From Hofstenia miamia (lineage: Eukaryota; Xenacoelomorpha; Acoela; Hofsteniidae): DNA of 64,000 bases. The position numbers and the translations under genes are program-made. The first letter of the stretch is position 1, and each line of letters begins with the position of its first letter. Below are positions 34,178-45,261 of this stretch, one piece after another. The notes under the pieces were generated by a model that had not been told where the DNA came from, did not search any database, and saw nothing but the letters and a program-made list of their open reading frames with translations. The stretch is taken from positions 886,568 through 950,567 of the forward strand of contig CABFPE010000101.1 of the NCBI GenBank assembly GCA_900660155.1, in the 5' to 3' direction.

Positions 34178-35612
34178 ATCTCCCCACTCAAATAATTGCA
34201 AAAATTGCAAATTTATCAACATAATAGTAACCTTAAGCCTAACTCCAAACCTAACTCTAACCATATTCCTAACCAAAGGTACGGGGTTAGTCCTAACCTT
34301 TACCCAAGCCATGCCCCAAATATTATATAGGAAGAATATGCAAATTTATTATTAATGTCGGTAGGTTTAAATATGAATTAAAAAATAATAGGATACTACT
34401 ATTAATATACTTATTAGTGGCGTAACCACGTGGCTTTTGTTTGTTTAAAAAGCAATTATAACATTTGACAACGTTTATTCAATCAACACAGCGCTTTTCC
34501 CTCACATATTTTCACGTATTTAGTGTGTTTACATAATTCAAAATGAATGTTTTCATTGAGTCGGCTCTATCATGATAAAGAACATGTTAGGTTTATGGTT
34601 TGAGGGCAAGATTAGGATTAGGGAAAAATTTAGCTTAGAGTTAAAGTTTTTCCCGGGGTTTTGCAAGTTTAAAATTTGAGAGCAATATTGGTCCTACAAC
34701 CTTTTTATGCATACCAATCGAAAGCTCTAGTCTTGATTTACATGAATCTGCAATAAAAAGGAGGTTACTCTGTAAATGCTTGAGAACGAGCCCCTCAAAA
34801 ATGGTTTACATTGAACTGAAAAAAGTTATTTTTGACAAAATTTTATTTTGTTTTTTTTGCTTTTAAATAACTGGAAATGGCTCAAAAACCATTTTGGTGA
34901 AATAAATAAATTTTTTTTATTTTCCCATAGTAAATTTTTTGCGAATTTTGGGTTCCGCTGAGGAACCAATATTGGTCCCATACATTTGAAACGTATACCT
35001 TTCGAAAGTTCTACTCTTAATCTACTTGAATATGCTCTTTAAAGGTTAGGTTTTATCTTAAAAATGCTGAGTACTTCTGAAATTTTTCAAAGGGAAATTT
35101 TTTTAAAAAAAGTTATGATTTTTATATTTTTTCGATTTATATTGCATATATATATATATATGTGTAAATAGCATGGGAAAGTGTTTCTACCACATCCAAA
35201 ATAATTTTTTCAGGCAATCCCTAATATTTATTTTTTTGAAATTTTGTTAGAGAAAAAGTGGATGTTCGCTCTTTGAAAAAGTGGACGCTTTTAACCTAAT
35301 GATGAAAATTATCTCAAAAAATAATAGTTCTATGATCATGAAACTTTGTCAGCAGGTGAAAGTTATTGCCTTTGTAATAGTCTTCTTAGCGACATGGGCC
35401 AACCCTGGTAAATTTTAAGAGAAAAAGCAAACCGTCCAGTTTTTTTTCGGTGACGTCCACTTTTTCTTTCGGAGGTCAAAGGTCAGTTAAAAAATTCACG
35501 GGGACAAAATTAAGTTGGGTTAGGGTTAAGGTTGGAGTTAGGGTTTGGGTTAGGCCTATAATTTATATATCGATAAACTATCGTATTTTTGCAACTATTT
35601 GAGTGGAGGTTA
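34178..35612. mobile_element. TIR-bounded repeat with telomere-like subterminal motifs
   Basis: The left end TCTCCCCACTCAAATAATTG followed by CAAAAATTGCAAATTTATC is mirrored at the right by TTTTTGCAACTATTTGAGTG/GAGG. Just inside each end is a degenerate array of the animal telomere hexamer type: CCTAACTCCAAACCTAACTC at 34228 and GGGTTAGGGTTAAGG, GGAGTTAGGGTTTGGGTTAG at 35516-35555. Between them lie two diverged copies of a block with AATATTGGTCC and TCGAAAGCTCTAGTC or TCGAAAGTTCTACTC (about 34680 and 34965). No transposase is evident. Related half-copies occur at 57186-57370. Confidence 0.55.
34415..34493. repeat. Dispersed repeat shared with 20228-20312
   Basis: AACCACGTGGCTTTTGTTTG followed by TTTAAAAAGCAATTATAA and CAATCAACACAGCGCTTTT is the reverse complement of 20228-20312 with a few differences. 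One of the two copies lies inside the hAT-like MITE at 19638-20572, so a second insertion or a shared internal module is implied. Confidence 0.6.
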
Positions 35613-35821
35613 AGGTAAAAGTACCTCTCTTTTTTAGAAAAACATACGCTTTTTGTTTGTATTGAGAAATTATTAAAAAATTTAGATAGGTCTATATCAG
35701 TGGGCTTCTATTACAGATAATTTTCTAATCAAAACTACAAGGTACTATTTCGAAGACGAAATTTGATTGTAATATATACATAAATTGTCATCACCTATAG
35801 AACTTTAAAGAAATTTTTTAG

Positions 35822-36076
35822 CTCCATCCCCGCCTATAATTACTTTTGGTGACATTGACAGCAGTAGTATTTCCGTCGAAATTAGTGCAACATTAGGCTT
35901 CGATTCTTTTGAAGGATGCATCTATTTAGCAGATTCAGGTAACTGCACGTACGAAGCTGTTCCAGATTCTCATATATTTACGGCATTAACTGCTAGTGAA
36001 ACCTATACAATCGAAGCGAGAACAATTTATGAATCCTTAATTGGTAAGGCGAATGTCACGACCCCAGTATACACAG
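35822..36076 (+). CDS. FN3-like Cys-pair domain exon 8
   Basis: The exon is 255 bases, after aatttttttag, before gtagga, phase 1-1. The domain begins APSPPIITFGDIDSSSISVE, has FEGCIYLADSGNCTYE (C-x8-C) and ends FTALTASETYTIEARTIYES and VYTG. SISVEI forms the B strand. It lacks both the FLYL box and the DDN turn, so it belongs to neither the A nor the B type, though EARTIYES resembles the F strand of type A. Confidence 0.87.
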
Positions 36077-36276
36077 GTAGGAAGTTCAAATTATTTCTTT
36101 ATTAATATGCTTGTGAAATTAGTTAAAGTCACAAACTTACCTACATTTAGTAACATTTTGGATTCACTTTGCTGTGCAATATACCCAGGGTTGTATGAAA
36201 ATATATTTAAATATATTTTTTGCAAAAAATAAATATATTTTTACGGCAATAAAAATAATAAATATATTTTCAGATA

Positions 36277-37899
36277 CAGAATTGGAAAAAATAATTCGGC
36301 CACCCATGATTTGTCATAAATATTTCTAAGAAATGGACGCCAAGACTGTCATAAGATTTTTAAATTACATTTGGTGTTGCAGAAAGAGGAATTCATCAAT
36401 TTTAAGACATAATTATAGCTGTATATTTTAAATCTCAAGGAGAAATGCTACAATGCTTGTGGTTACTTAATGTTTTCGTAGAAAAATGTATTCGGCCACT
36501 TCAGACTAAATCTGAGAATCTGTTAAAGGCTTCATTGGTTGAGCTTTTTCAGGCTATTTATATTGAAAATGTCGAGCAACAGTTTTTCTTCGCCATATAT
36601 GATGCCTGGTTACGTACCTCTTGCCATCCGCGAGTTGATTATCTCCAAACATTTGTAGGTGATGACACAACGTAATATAGTCCGACTGGTAGAGTGAGCA
36701 CGAAGTACTGTCGGTGATATCATCAGACGTTTCACTTCTGAAAACATCATTGCTCCCAAGACAAAGTCCGGAAGGCCAAAAAAGACCTCTAAAAGCTCCC
36801 AATCAGCTCTTGTCTGCCTTTCAAAGCGAACTCCCAGGAAGACTTCAGAAGAACTTTGCAAGGAATGGGCTGATGATCACTTCGTGACTGCAAGAACTAT
36901 GCGAAACATCCTGAAGTACTAAATTGGGTCTTTCGTGGCACCCAGAAAGCCATTCTTAACCTCAAAGCAAAGATTACGCCGGGTGAGGTGAGTCAATTTA
37001 ATGAAAAACAATTCATCTGAACATTGGTCTAATATTATATTTTCCGATGAGTCAATATTTGAGCTATGCTCATCAAAAAGAATGTTGATAGAGACCAAGT
37101 TTGCAGAAGTTCAGATTCTTGCCTCCATTTATTTGGGACTCCATTAAGTATAGTGGGAAGTCTGTAATGGTATGGAGTGCAATATGGAAGTGTGGCCTTC
37201 GCAAGATTTTTCACATCACTAGTAATCTCCAAAGTTCTCAAAATGCTCGGATTTTAGAAAAGGAACTCTTGCCACTCTTTACAAGTGATTCAATACATCA
37301 GCAGGATGATGCTCCATGTCATACCTCAAAAGAAATGAAAAACTTCTTCCACAATAATGGGGTTGCTATCCTTGCTGACAGCCCTGGCCATTCTCGAGAA
37401 CTTAACATCATCGAAAATATGTGGAAAGAAGTCAAATATCGAATTGAACAGCATACTCTTCACACTGAAGACGAGCTGTGGAGCGCAATAAAAAAAGAAT
37501 TTTATGCAATTCCCAACAGCTTTATTGAAAGACTTTTTGCTTCAATCCCTGATCGCCTTGAAGCTGTTATACGCTCCAGGGGACACATTACAAATTTTGT
37601 TTTCTAAGTACTTTTTATTGCATCAATTATTAATTTATGTATATCTTATTTTGAATTTACTTTTTTCGGATTTGCTCATTTGTTAAAATTTTGTCAGGTG
37701 GTTGAATACATTCTTCCAATAAAAGTTTATTAATTTTGATTAAAAATTAATAGGCAATTGTTACTCGGAGTATTTTATGGTATTAGACATACAGATTTTC
37801 CTTTCTCAATCAAAGTAACACTTATTTAAAATCTTAGGCAATTAATGTTCATTATTTATGCAAAATAGCAAGGTGGTCGAATACATATTTCCAGTACTG
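36277..37899 (+). mobile_element. Tc1-like transposon with IR/DR ends
   Basis: The element is 1623 bp, flanked by TA on each side (36275-36276 and 37900-37901). The outer repeats CAGAATTGGAAAAAATAATT/CGGCCACC and, inverted, CAGTACTGGAAATATGTATT/CGACCACC match. A second copy of the motif lies about 200 bp inside each end (GTATTCGGCCAC at 36488; GGTGGTTGAATAC at 37698), giving the inverted-repeat/direct-repeat layout typical of many Tc1 elements. The body carries a transposase coding region on the + strand. It is inserted in the hAT element at 36186-38213 and is therefore the younger of the two. Confidence 0.88.
36599..37607 (+). pseudogene. Tc1-like transposase, broken
   Basis: It starts MMPGYVPLAIRELIISKHL (paired-type DNA-binding region), continues in shifted frame with ARSTVGDIIRRFTSENIIAP, KTKSGRPKKTSKSS (the GRP linker) and LCKEWADDHFVTARTMRNIL. 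From 37101 a clean 168-residue frame holds SVMVWSAIWKCGLRKIFHI, SDSIHQQDDAPCHTSKEMKN (QQDDAPCH with the second catalytic Asp), SPGHSRELNIIENMWKEVKY (normally WPA-x-SPDLNPIENLW) and ends FASIPDRLEAVIRSRGHITN. Stops follow SKHL and RLVE, and there is at least one further shift before 37101, so no full-length protein is encoded. The DLNP of the last catalytic block reads ELNI. The length fits a normal Tc1 transposase of about 340 residues. Confidence 0.85.
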
Positions 37900-38221
37900 T
37901 ATTTTTTGATATAATTTTATCGCTTTGGCTGACTTTATGAGTGAAGTCAAGCTATGCGAAGCTAGTCTTGTTTCTTTAAATTCTTTAGCTGCTTTATAGA
38001 ATATTATGCACAGGGTGTCGGTGCATATGCAAGCAGTGTGTAGCAGCACTGTACTGCACCGTTCACAATAATACACTCACGGTAGTTTTCACAAAACTAA
38101 AGTTATTGTCAGAAAAAAATAAACATATTTCATTGTTCACGCTGAAGAATAAATATATTTAAATATATTTATTCCCAATATATTTAAATAAAATATACTT
38201 TCATACAACCCTGAATATACC

Positions 38222-38614
38222 CTACTGACTAATCTTAGGATCAGATGTTATTAACAACTGTTAAATCGGGCCAAAAAAGACTTCCACAGTTGTATTTGCT
38301 TGTACTGGTACTTGAGCATTTAGGTTATATCGGTCATTTACTTTTACTTATAACTTCAATGAAGAAATCTAAACAAAAATGTTACTATTGTTAAAATGCT
38401 TGTATTCAATTATTTTTATTTACATTACATCCCCCTTTGCTTTGTTGAAATTTACAATACCTATTATAATATTATTTTCGTTTTTGTTCAAAAATCATCT
38501 TAGAATAAAAATCATCTTTTTTAAAAGTATACTGCCAGATCCAGAACTTGTTGCTGATTAAAATGATATTTTAGTTTTTTTTCATACCACTATTGATGTA
38601 AATACTAAAGTGCA
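38222..38614. other. Intron, no gene seen
   Basis: AT-rich; the frame at 38379-38561 is Ile/Leu/Phe-rich by composition only. Confidence 0.45.
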
Positions 38615-39305
38615 TAGGCGGCTCGTACGTTTAAGCAAGGCAAGCACTGCATGCCCAACAATTTTTTAATAAATGAATTTAGTTCTTAATTGCATGAATA
38701 TGTATTTATAAAAATGTACAAATTGCTTTAAAATATAACAACATTCAAAAATCAAGAAAGAATATGAATTGAATATAGAACATAATTCCTGATGTTCTTT
38801 AAAAATAATTAAATGATTGCGCCACGCAAGCAAATGCTGTACCTACACTCGCCCAAACGATAAATAGTTTACTTCAACTTACAAAGCAAGCAGTCTGGTC
38901 ATTGCTTCATATTGAAATATTTCCGTTGTAAAAGACCCACGCGAAATACTTCTATGCTAGACAATAGCCCAAAAGTATACATGATATTTATTATTTAAAT
39001 CAATGAGAAACATTTCTATGTTCAAACACTACTGGAAACAGAAATATACTTGAGCTTGAGCGAGGGATTTTTTCCTCACAGATTCCTTGTACAATATTTT
39101 TAAATATAAAACGGCAGCCATTGCCATTTGTTTTTCCTTTACAGACTTTAGAAAATTTAGAACTGCAACACTAATGTTATTTCTAATATAATATTGCAGA
39201 TATCTTTCTGAAAAAAAATAAATTTTTCATGGTTTATTATCTACACTAATTTGGTTACATAAAAATATTTGCTTGCCTAAGTTTTGCATGCAAGAGCCGC
39301 CCCTA
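38615..39305. mobile_element. hAT-like MITE (691 bp)
   Basis: The left end TAGGCGGCTCGTACG and GCAAGGCAAGCA are mirrored by the right end, which reads TAGGGGCGGCTCTTGCATGC, then AGGCAAGCA when reversed. TAGGGGCGG-type ends are common in hAT MITEs. No clear 8-bp duplication was found, so the exact ends are uncertain by a few bases. The interior is AT-rich and non-coding. Confidence 0.55.
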
Positions 39306-39307
39306 CC

Positions 39308-39367
39308 ATGGATCTCTGCAATGTTTACATTTGTGTATACACAAATGTAAACATCGCAGAAATCCAT
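39308..39367. repeat. 60-bp near-perfect palindrome
   Basis: ATGGATCTCTGCAATGTTTA followed by CATTTGTGTA is mirrored by TACACAAATGTAAACATCGC/AGAAATCCAT with no spacer and about two mismatched pairs per arm. Each arm holds TGTTTAC (or its complement), a forkhead-type core, but such words are expected by chance. It directly abuts the MITE at 38615-39305. Confidence 0.85.
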
Positions 39368-41590
39368 GCCACTGCTAAAGAGCCAAATTAATAAAGCGCT
39401 CAGGTGTATTCTCTTTTTTGAACGCTCATTTAACAGTTCTTAAATACGAGTTGCATAAATTTATACTTATTTACTACTAATGTTTGAAATTCTCTAAGAA
39501 AGCAAAAAAATATTAAAATAGCCTTTTAAAAAGTTTATTATTTCTATGCTTTTCAAATCTAAGCTTTAAATTATTTATATTTTATTAAGTGAGAAAATCA
39601 TTTTTACAAATAATAAAATATATTGAAAAGGTGAGTTGCAAAAAATGGGATAGGAATGACTCACCTAAAGGCCAGGGTTGAATTTATAGCTGCACATGCA
39701 ACACAGAAGCATTTGAAGAGGCCATGATAACAATTTAGTATTGATTTTCTTTTCCCTTGCTCCAATTCATTAAGATCAAGGACTCCTTGCTGATCCAAAT
39801 TCAAGCTTCAGAATGCAAAATACCCTCTTATAAATTGCAGTAGAGCATTCCAGTATAAAACTGACGACATTGCCTTAGCCTTATTCTACTTGCAGTTTTC
39901 TTGATGAAACTTGGTGCTTTTTTCTAAAAATTACTGGACATTCTCAGTCCTGTAGAAATCTTCTAAATATCACCTTATTTTTTGTATGGCATTGTTTTAC
40001 AACCGGGAGTATGGACTTCCAATTTTTGCAAAATTCTATTATTATTGTCAGTTTGAAAAAAGTAAACAAAATACGTCAGTAAACTAAGTATGATAAGTTC
40101 AGGTGATCTTTCATTTTAGTGAATTGAATTATTTTAAACTGCAAAAACCAATATTATGTACATTTTAAAAAAATCTCTAAATTTTCAGATTTGATAATAA
40201 TGCTGCCACCGCATTTGTGAATGTTTTAATTTGATGGTCCTGATATGAAGAAAAATTGCGCAAAACTTCGTTTTTGTATCACAATCCAATCTCCTCGGTT
40301 CTCAAGCCTAAGGTTGCGGAAAAAACCCAGGTAGAATAGGGTTACCAACATCTGCAAAATAGATAAGTAAGGCTTCTCTATATGAACATTGGAGCTAGTA
40401 ATGGTTCTTTTCCAACTCAGTTTTGATTCTTGAAGAATATGCTTCTTAGCAACACTTAGATTTTTTTGATTTATGTTTGGGGTGCAAAGTGCAATGCACT
40501 TTCTGGCAACCAATGGCTACGGCCCTGTCCCACATCCAGCCAAAACAGGGACATTTATGAAATGTAAGGGGTCATTTACCGATTGCTGTTTCATTTTGAC
40601 AGACGTATCGTGTGTTGTCTGTTATGCTGACGTCACGGTTACAATGTGTGAAAATTACGCCGATATGGCATTTACAACAGGTGCAGATAAGTTGAATATG
40701 ATGTCGTAAGTTTAAAGCATGTTTACTGTAAATAACTGGAAAACGAATAAAATGGGCACGAGTGTTAGTCCCCCGCCACGTTCTAGCATGCGACGTAATG
40801 ACCCATATATAGAATTATCAGGTCACACTTGATAGCCTTTGTTCGCCGAGGACGCAATGGCGCTTCCTAGAATGATAATACTGAGGAAGATAATATTATT
40901 AACACATTCTGTGTTATTGAAAAAATTTAAATCATTCACTGCCAACTATGGCGCAGAAGATTATATGTACGTCTTAGGTCATAAGGGTTAATAAATGCTA
41001 TATTTCAATATCAGACCTAGAATTCGATATCCAAACCCCTCTAATCTTCTAAAATATACTTACTAAACCCAATCCGACACGAAAATTTATACCACCAGAT
41101 TTCGATCTAAACATTATTTAAGTGAAGTTAATAATTTTTACATTTTAATCCGTGTATTTACATTTCGAAAACTAACATACTAAGTTATCAAAATATTACA
41201 AAATTATGATAAGAGCAAAAATTTGTCTTAAAAGTGCATACGTTAATTAATTTTATCAATAAACAATTATACCCGTAGCAGAAATCATCCCGACTTGAAA
41301 ATTTTCTATACTACCCCAACCCAACTCGCACTAACAGAACCTGCTAAATGAGATCAGTTTAATTACAATGCCAAATACCACTCTGGTATTTATCTACCTT
41401 CAACTTTGAAGTAGTTGCATTAGCTGCTGATCTTCACGCGTACTCAGTACAAAATTGCATCTGTAGTTTGGAAATGCCTGAATGGTTTTACACCGAATTA
41501 TATCCCAGATGCCTATTTACCATTAGCTCATTGAATCATGATAGCTTGTCTGATTCTGCTACTATGTTACTTTATCTATCAATCGCTTAG
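39368..41590. other. Intron, no gene seen
   Basis: AT-rich with a few GC-containing patches (40485-40560, 40755-40870). Frames at 40226-40513 (-) and 40473-40709 (+) overlap each other and show no recognised domain; the + frame is Cys-rich by accident of the sequence as far as can be told. A stretch near 41020-41340 has CCAACCCAACTCG-like words reminiscent of hAT subterminal sequence. Confidence 0.4.
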
Positions 41591-41591
41591 A

Positions 41592-41955
41592 TAGGTCGAC
41601 GGTTTATTTAATTCGGAATCAGTTTGGTTCGGTTCAACTTTGAGAAAAAAACCGCGGTTCGGATCATGGTTCGGTTTACGTCGGCAAAATCGTATTAAAG
41701 GGAGCTTAATTGACAGCTGGTGTACGTGTGAAACGGGCGACTAAAAGCTGCAATTATTGCTCAATGGTTAACACTAGCTGTGGTCATGTGGTGATTTGCA
41801 CAGTAGAGAAATGATTGATTCAGCGAGCTATGTGCTACGCGTAAGGTCAATAATCACCAGTAATTAAAAACCGTATAAAACCGGGGAGCCTGGTTTGGTT
41901 TCAGATTGCACCAAAACCGCGGTTTCAGATCACAGTTCGGTTAATCATCAACCTA
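41592..41955. mobile_element. MITE with GGTTCGG/CCGCGGTT motifs
   Basis: The ends pair TAGGTCGACGGTTTATTTAA at the left with the complement of ATCATCAACCTA at the right (TAGGTTGATGATTAACCGAA from outside in). Internally AACCGCGGTTCGGATCATGG (about 41651) and CAAAACCGCGGTTTCAGATC (about 41911) recur. It is probably hAT-like from the TAGG end, but flanking 8-mers do not match convincingly. Confidence 0.5.
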
Positions 41956-42281
41956 TGCTCTCGCTAGAGCTTGAACGCTTATTTGTAGCAGTATTCCGGC
42001 TTTAACTAAAGATTTGCCTCTTCAGTTGTGCATTTATTTAAGAGAGGTGGATATTCTTGGCCGCTGAGAAGCGATTTTGGTTTATAGTGGAGTATAAATA
42101 CACACTAACAATTATTAGGTTTGGGAGACCTTTTATAATTTGAATTAGTACTTAATAAAATCAATTAAATGAACTATACACATTAAAACAATCATTATCA
42201 TTATTTATCGTTAGTTTTTTCTTTTTCATTTGAATTTTATGCTTCTAATTTACATATTAAGTCTCAACTAGAGATATTTAG

Positions 42282-42536
42282 CGCCATCAGCACCATTGTT
42301 AACTATTGGTACTAGAACAAAAGACAGCATTTATATAGAATTCAGTCAAGCTTCAGAAACTGAGTCATTTGAAGTGTGCATACACGAAACTGGAGGTGGA
42401 GCATGCGTATATGAAACTAAAGCAAGTCCACAAACATTGAGTTCTTTAACTGCAAGTACAGCCTACACAATATCAGTTAGAGCTATTTTCAAAGATTTAC
42501 CTAGTGCGTCGGTTGACAATGCTTTTACATACACAG
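42282..42536 (+). CDS. FN3-like Cys-pair domain exon 9
   Basis: The exon is 255 bases, after gatatttag, before gtaagt, phase 1-1. The domain reads APSAPLLTIGTRTKDSIYIE, FEVCIHETGGGACVYE (C-x8-C) and SPQTLSSLTASTAYTI, then SVRAIFKDLPSASV and YTG. His replaces the Tyr after CI, and the FQ/YQ element at the end of strand F is FK. The donor GTAAGT is the strongest consensus among the exons. Confidence 0.87.
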
Positions 42537-43735
42537 GTAAGTAACATTATTACATAAACTAGGATTATTATATTATTTGACTTTCTTAAATACAAGTAAA
42601 AACTTCTGCAAAAATAAGAGAATGTTTTTTAAATTGTACATTGGAAACACTATAAATTCTTATATTTATTGTTAACTCTAGAAATGTCATTGAGATTTTG
42701 GATTGTGAGTGACTAAGCTTTCACAGCTAAGTTAAGCAAAAGTGCAAGCCAGTTAACCCATTTTTTAAAGGAAATTTAACCACATGAAGTTTTACTTATT
42801 ATCGTTGTATTTAATAAAATTTAGATAAAAACGAGTTTTTACATATAATTAACTACATTAGTTAATCAAATGTTAACAGGAGATTTACAAACAAAATTGC
42901 AAACTTCCAATTGGTATTACTCTACAAATTTGACAATGAAAAATATATTTTTGTTGACTTCAAGAAAATGCAAACGAGTTGAATTAGGGGAGAATGTAAA
43001 GTACTCATTAGGCAGCATCATTTTATAGAACAGTTAATGCTGTATTGAAAAGTTATAAATCCTTATCTACTCATTTTCAGTATTATTTTTAATGTTAAAC
43101 AACATAGAAAGTAATTTTTTAAGAGTTAATAAAAATGCTACTTAAAGACTGGCACAAGAGTTGCAAAAACAATCTACAACTTATGTAGCTACCGAACAGC
43201 CCTTTAAATGCTCTCCAATGCTTTCGAGAAATTTAAGCTAGACGTTTAGGGAGTTATTATATTTCTTTAATTAGTGTGTATGCTGAACTTCAGGGTATTC
43301 ATTTGACTTTTTAACCAAGTTTGAATTATGCCAACATTAATTGACAAATTAGTTTTCTTATGGAAAACTGTCAAAACATACGTTGTTGATCAAGTTTAGG
43401 ATATATAACCAGAACAATGGCCTACAGATGCTGCAACCACTCCATGGCTTAATGGAGAAAGTAAAATTTCATCATGGTGTAAAAAATTTCACATTAACTC
43501 AAATGGGATTATCGCTTCTTTTGAAGATGTACTCAAGTTCATCAATGATCTACTTTGAAATTGATTGCTCCAGGTTATCTCAATAAAATTTGCTGAAGCA
43601 GAAATATGATTATCTCAATTGAATTAAATTCACACATCTCTAAGAAGTGATTTATTAATTTTAAATGTATCGGCCTTGTTGCAGATGACCATAAATGCCC
43701 TCTACCTCATCAAGTTAATCTGAACATCACAACTN
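42537..43735. other. Intron, no gene seen
   Basis: AT-rich. The frame at 43383-43586 and its neighbours (FHINSNGI, ASFEDVLKFINDLL in an adjacent frame) look faintly protein-like but could not be assigned; they may be the edge of the retroelement that follows. A lone N is at 43735. Confidence 0.4.
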
Positions 43736-43739
43736 ATGG

Positions 43740-45050
43740 TAATCATCATTGTCTATTGTTAGAGTTTTCTCCAGTTGGTCTTCATCCTATATTGTGATTG
43801 CATTTATGCTCTTATTGGTGTGTCTTGCTTAAGGTGTACAATACTGCCTGTACAGTTCATGATGAGTACCATGCCAATTTGTTTGTTTACCACACATAAG
43901 TTCACTGGTATCATTACTCTCCTATTGATTATTCCTATTTGATCATGTATCATTATATTATTTCTGTTATTGTCTGTTATCTTGATCAAATGGTATTTCT
44001 ATTGGTTGGAAACAGTTGCACATTTCCCTTCAGTTTGAAACTGACTGTTTCTTTAGGTTTGAACTTGTTTGAAGTTGATAACAATTCTTCCTGAACTTTG
44101 ATAGTTTGGATTTGGAAGTTGTGGCATTTTTTGAAAATCACTCACCAAAATTGTTTTGTATGGCAGTGAGTTTCTCTATGTGTTGATTACCATCAGAGTG
44201 TGTAGAAAGACTGTAACTTTAATCCTTAGATAAACTTTCTCTAGACTCCCTTTTGTATCCATATAATCTGATGCATTAGTAGGTCTGTGTTTTGCTTTTC
44301 CTATTGACTCTCATTCATAACCCAGTTTGTTTGCACTCATTTGTGATCACTGATACTACAGCACCCATATTGACAGAGACTTTCAATACTGCCCTATTGT
44401 GGATAGTATATTGGCCTCCAACAGGTCTGTCAATAGCAAGATGAGTGTTTGGTTTATAGTTTGACTGCTCTTCTTCATCCATGACTATTTCTGTTAACAC
44501 TTCTAGTTCCTCCAATTTGGATAGGTCATCCTCATTATAGAAGCATTCAACATCCTATATTACATTTATTTGTCTGTAGCATTATTCCTTTTGGAGGCTT
44601 TTCAGCCTGCATTTGTGGCATTGTGTATAAGTTTTTCATAATGTTTTTATAGTTCTGTCTTTAGCTTTTATTCTTATTATTCATGGCATGATATTCTTGT
44701 CTTAAGTTTTCACCTCAGCTATCTCTATTTTCACTGTAGAGTTCTTCTGTATCATCCTCAGATTTCTTGCTATCAATTATTCTTTGATCAAGTTTTTGTT
44801 TTCAAACTTGATGCTTAGTGACAATGCTTTGCTTATCAGTGTTTCTAAGGGTTTTGCATGTCACCTTTTAGTTCAAATGCATGTTTTAGATCATCTGGTA
44901 GTCCTTTAGAAATATGTGAAAAAATGTCATACTTGCTAAAGGAGCTCAGTTTCAGCATCTGCTCCACCTGCTGCANTTCTGTCCGCATTTTTACAGATTC
45001 TTCAAAACGAACTAGTGTTGTTTCCTTACTTATGATTTAATACGTATTAT
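43740..45050 (-). mobile_element. LTR-retroelement fossil (gag-protease region)
   Basis: The block is GC-richer than its surroundings, and its minus strand resembles part of an LTR retroelement of Ty3/gypsy or related type. A gag-like stretch near 44850-44950 (GLPDDLKHAFELK) is followed toward lower coordinates by a retropepsin-like stretch near 44330-44400. It is broken in many places and lacks recognisable LTRs, integrase and reverse transcriptase in this window. It is old, and lies inside an intron of the FN3 gene. Confidence 0.5.
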
Positions 45051-45261
45051 ATTTATGGTAATTTTAAGCCTATTAAATATTTCTTCATGTATATTTCCAT
45101 TATGCCCTATATTAAGTTTTGAATACTACAAACAGTTCCAATCATTTTCACTACAATATTGTATGAACGTATAGGGTAGATAATTTTCTTGAAATGGCAT
45201 AAATATTTATATCTCCTTTATTTGGTGGAGCTTTCGGATTTTGAATATATAAGTAGAAATA
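45051..45261. other. Intron, no gene seen
   Basis: Short AT-rich spacer between the LTR-element fossil and the long-TIR element. Confidence 0.4.

Larger units (their letters stand above)
36186..38213. mobile_element. hAT-type element, host of a nested Tc1
   Basis: The ends are 15-bp perfect inverted repeats CAGGGTTGTATGAAA and TTTCATACAACCCTG, flanked by an exact 8-bp target duplication AATATACC (36178-36185 and 38214-38221). Subterminal sequence is rich in AAATATATTTAAATATATTT-type words on both sides. Its own interior is only about 400 bp (36186-36274 and 37902-38213); the rest is a Tc1-like insertion. No hAT transposase is visible, so it is a non-autonomous element. The exact target duplication suggests relatively recent insertion for this window. 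Confidence 0.9.

Noticed and set aside
39308-39367. Paired forkhead (TGTTTAC) sites as a regulatory element
   Set aside because: The words occur because the sequence is a palindrome; 7-mers of this kind are common in AT-rich DNA and nothing else suggests an enhancer.
40226-40709. Two overlapping frames of 95 and 78 residues, one Cys-rich
   Set aside because: They overlap on opposite strands, and the Cys spacing matches no zinc finger or toxin pattern that I recognise.
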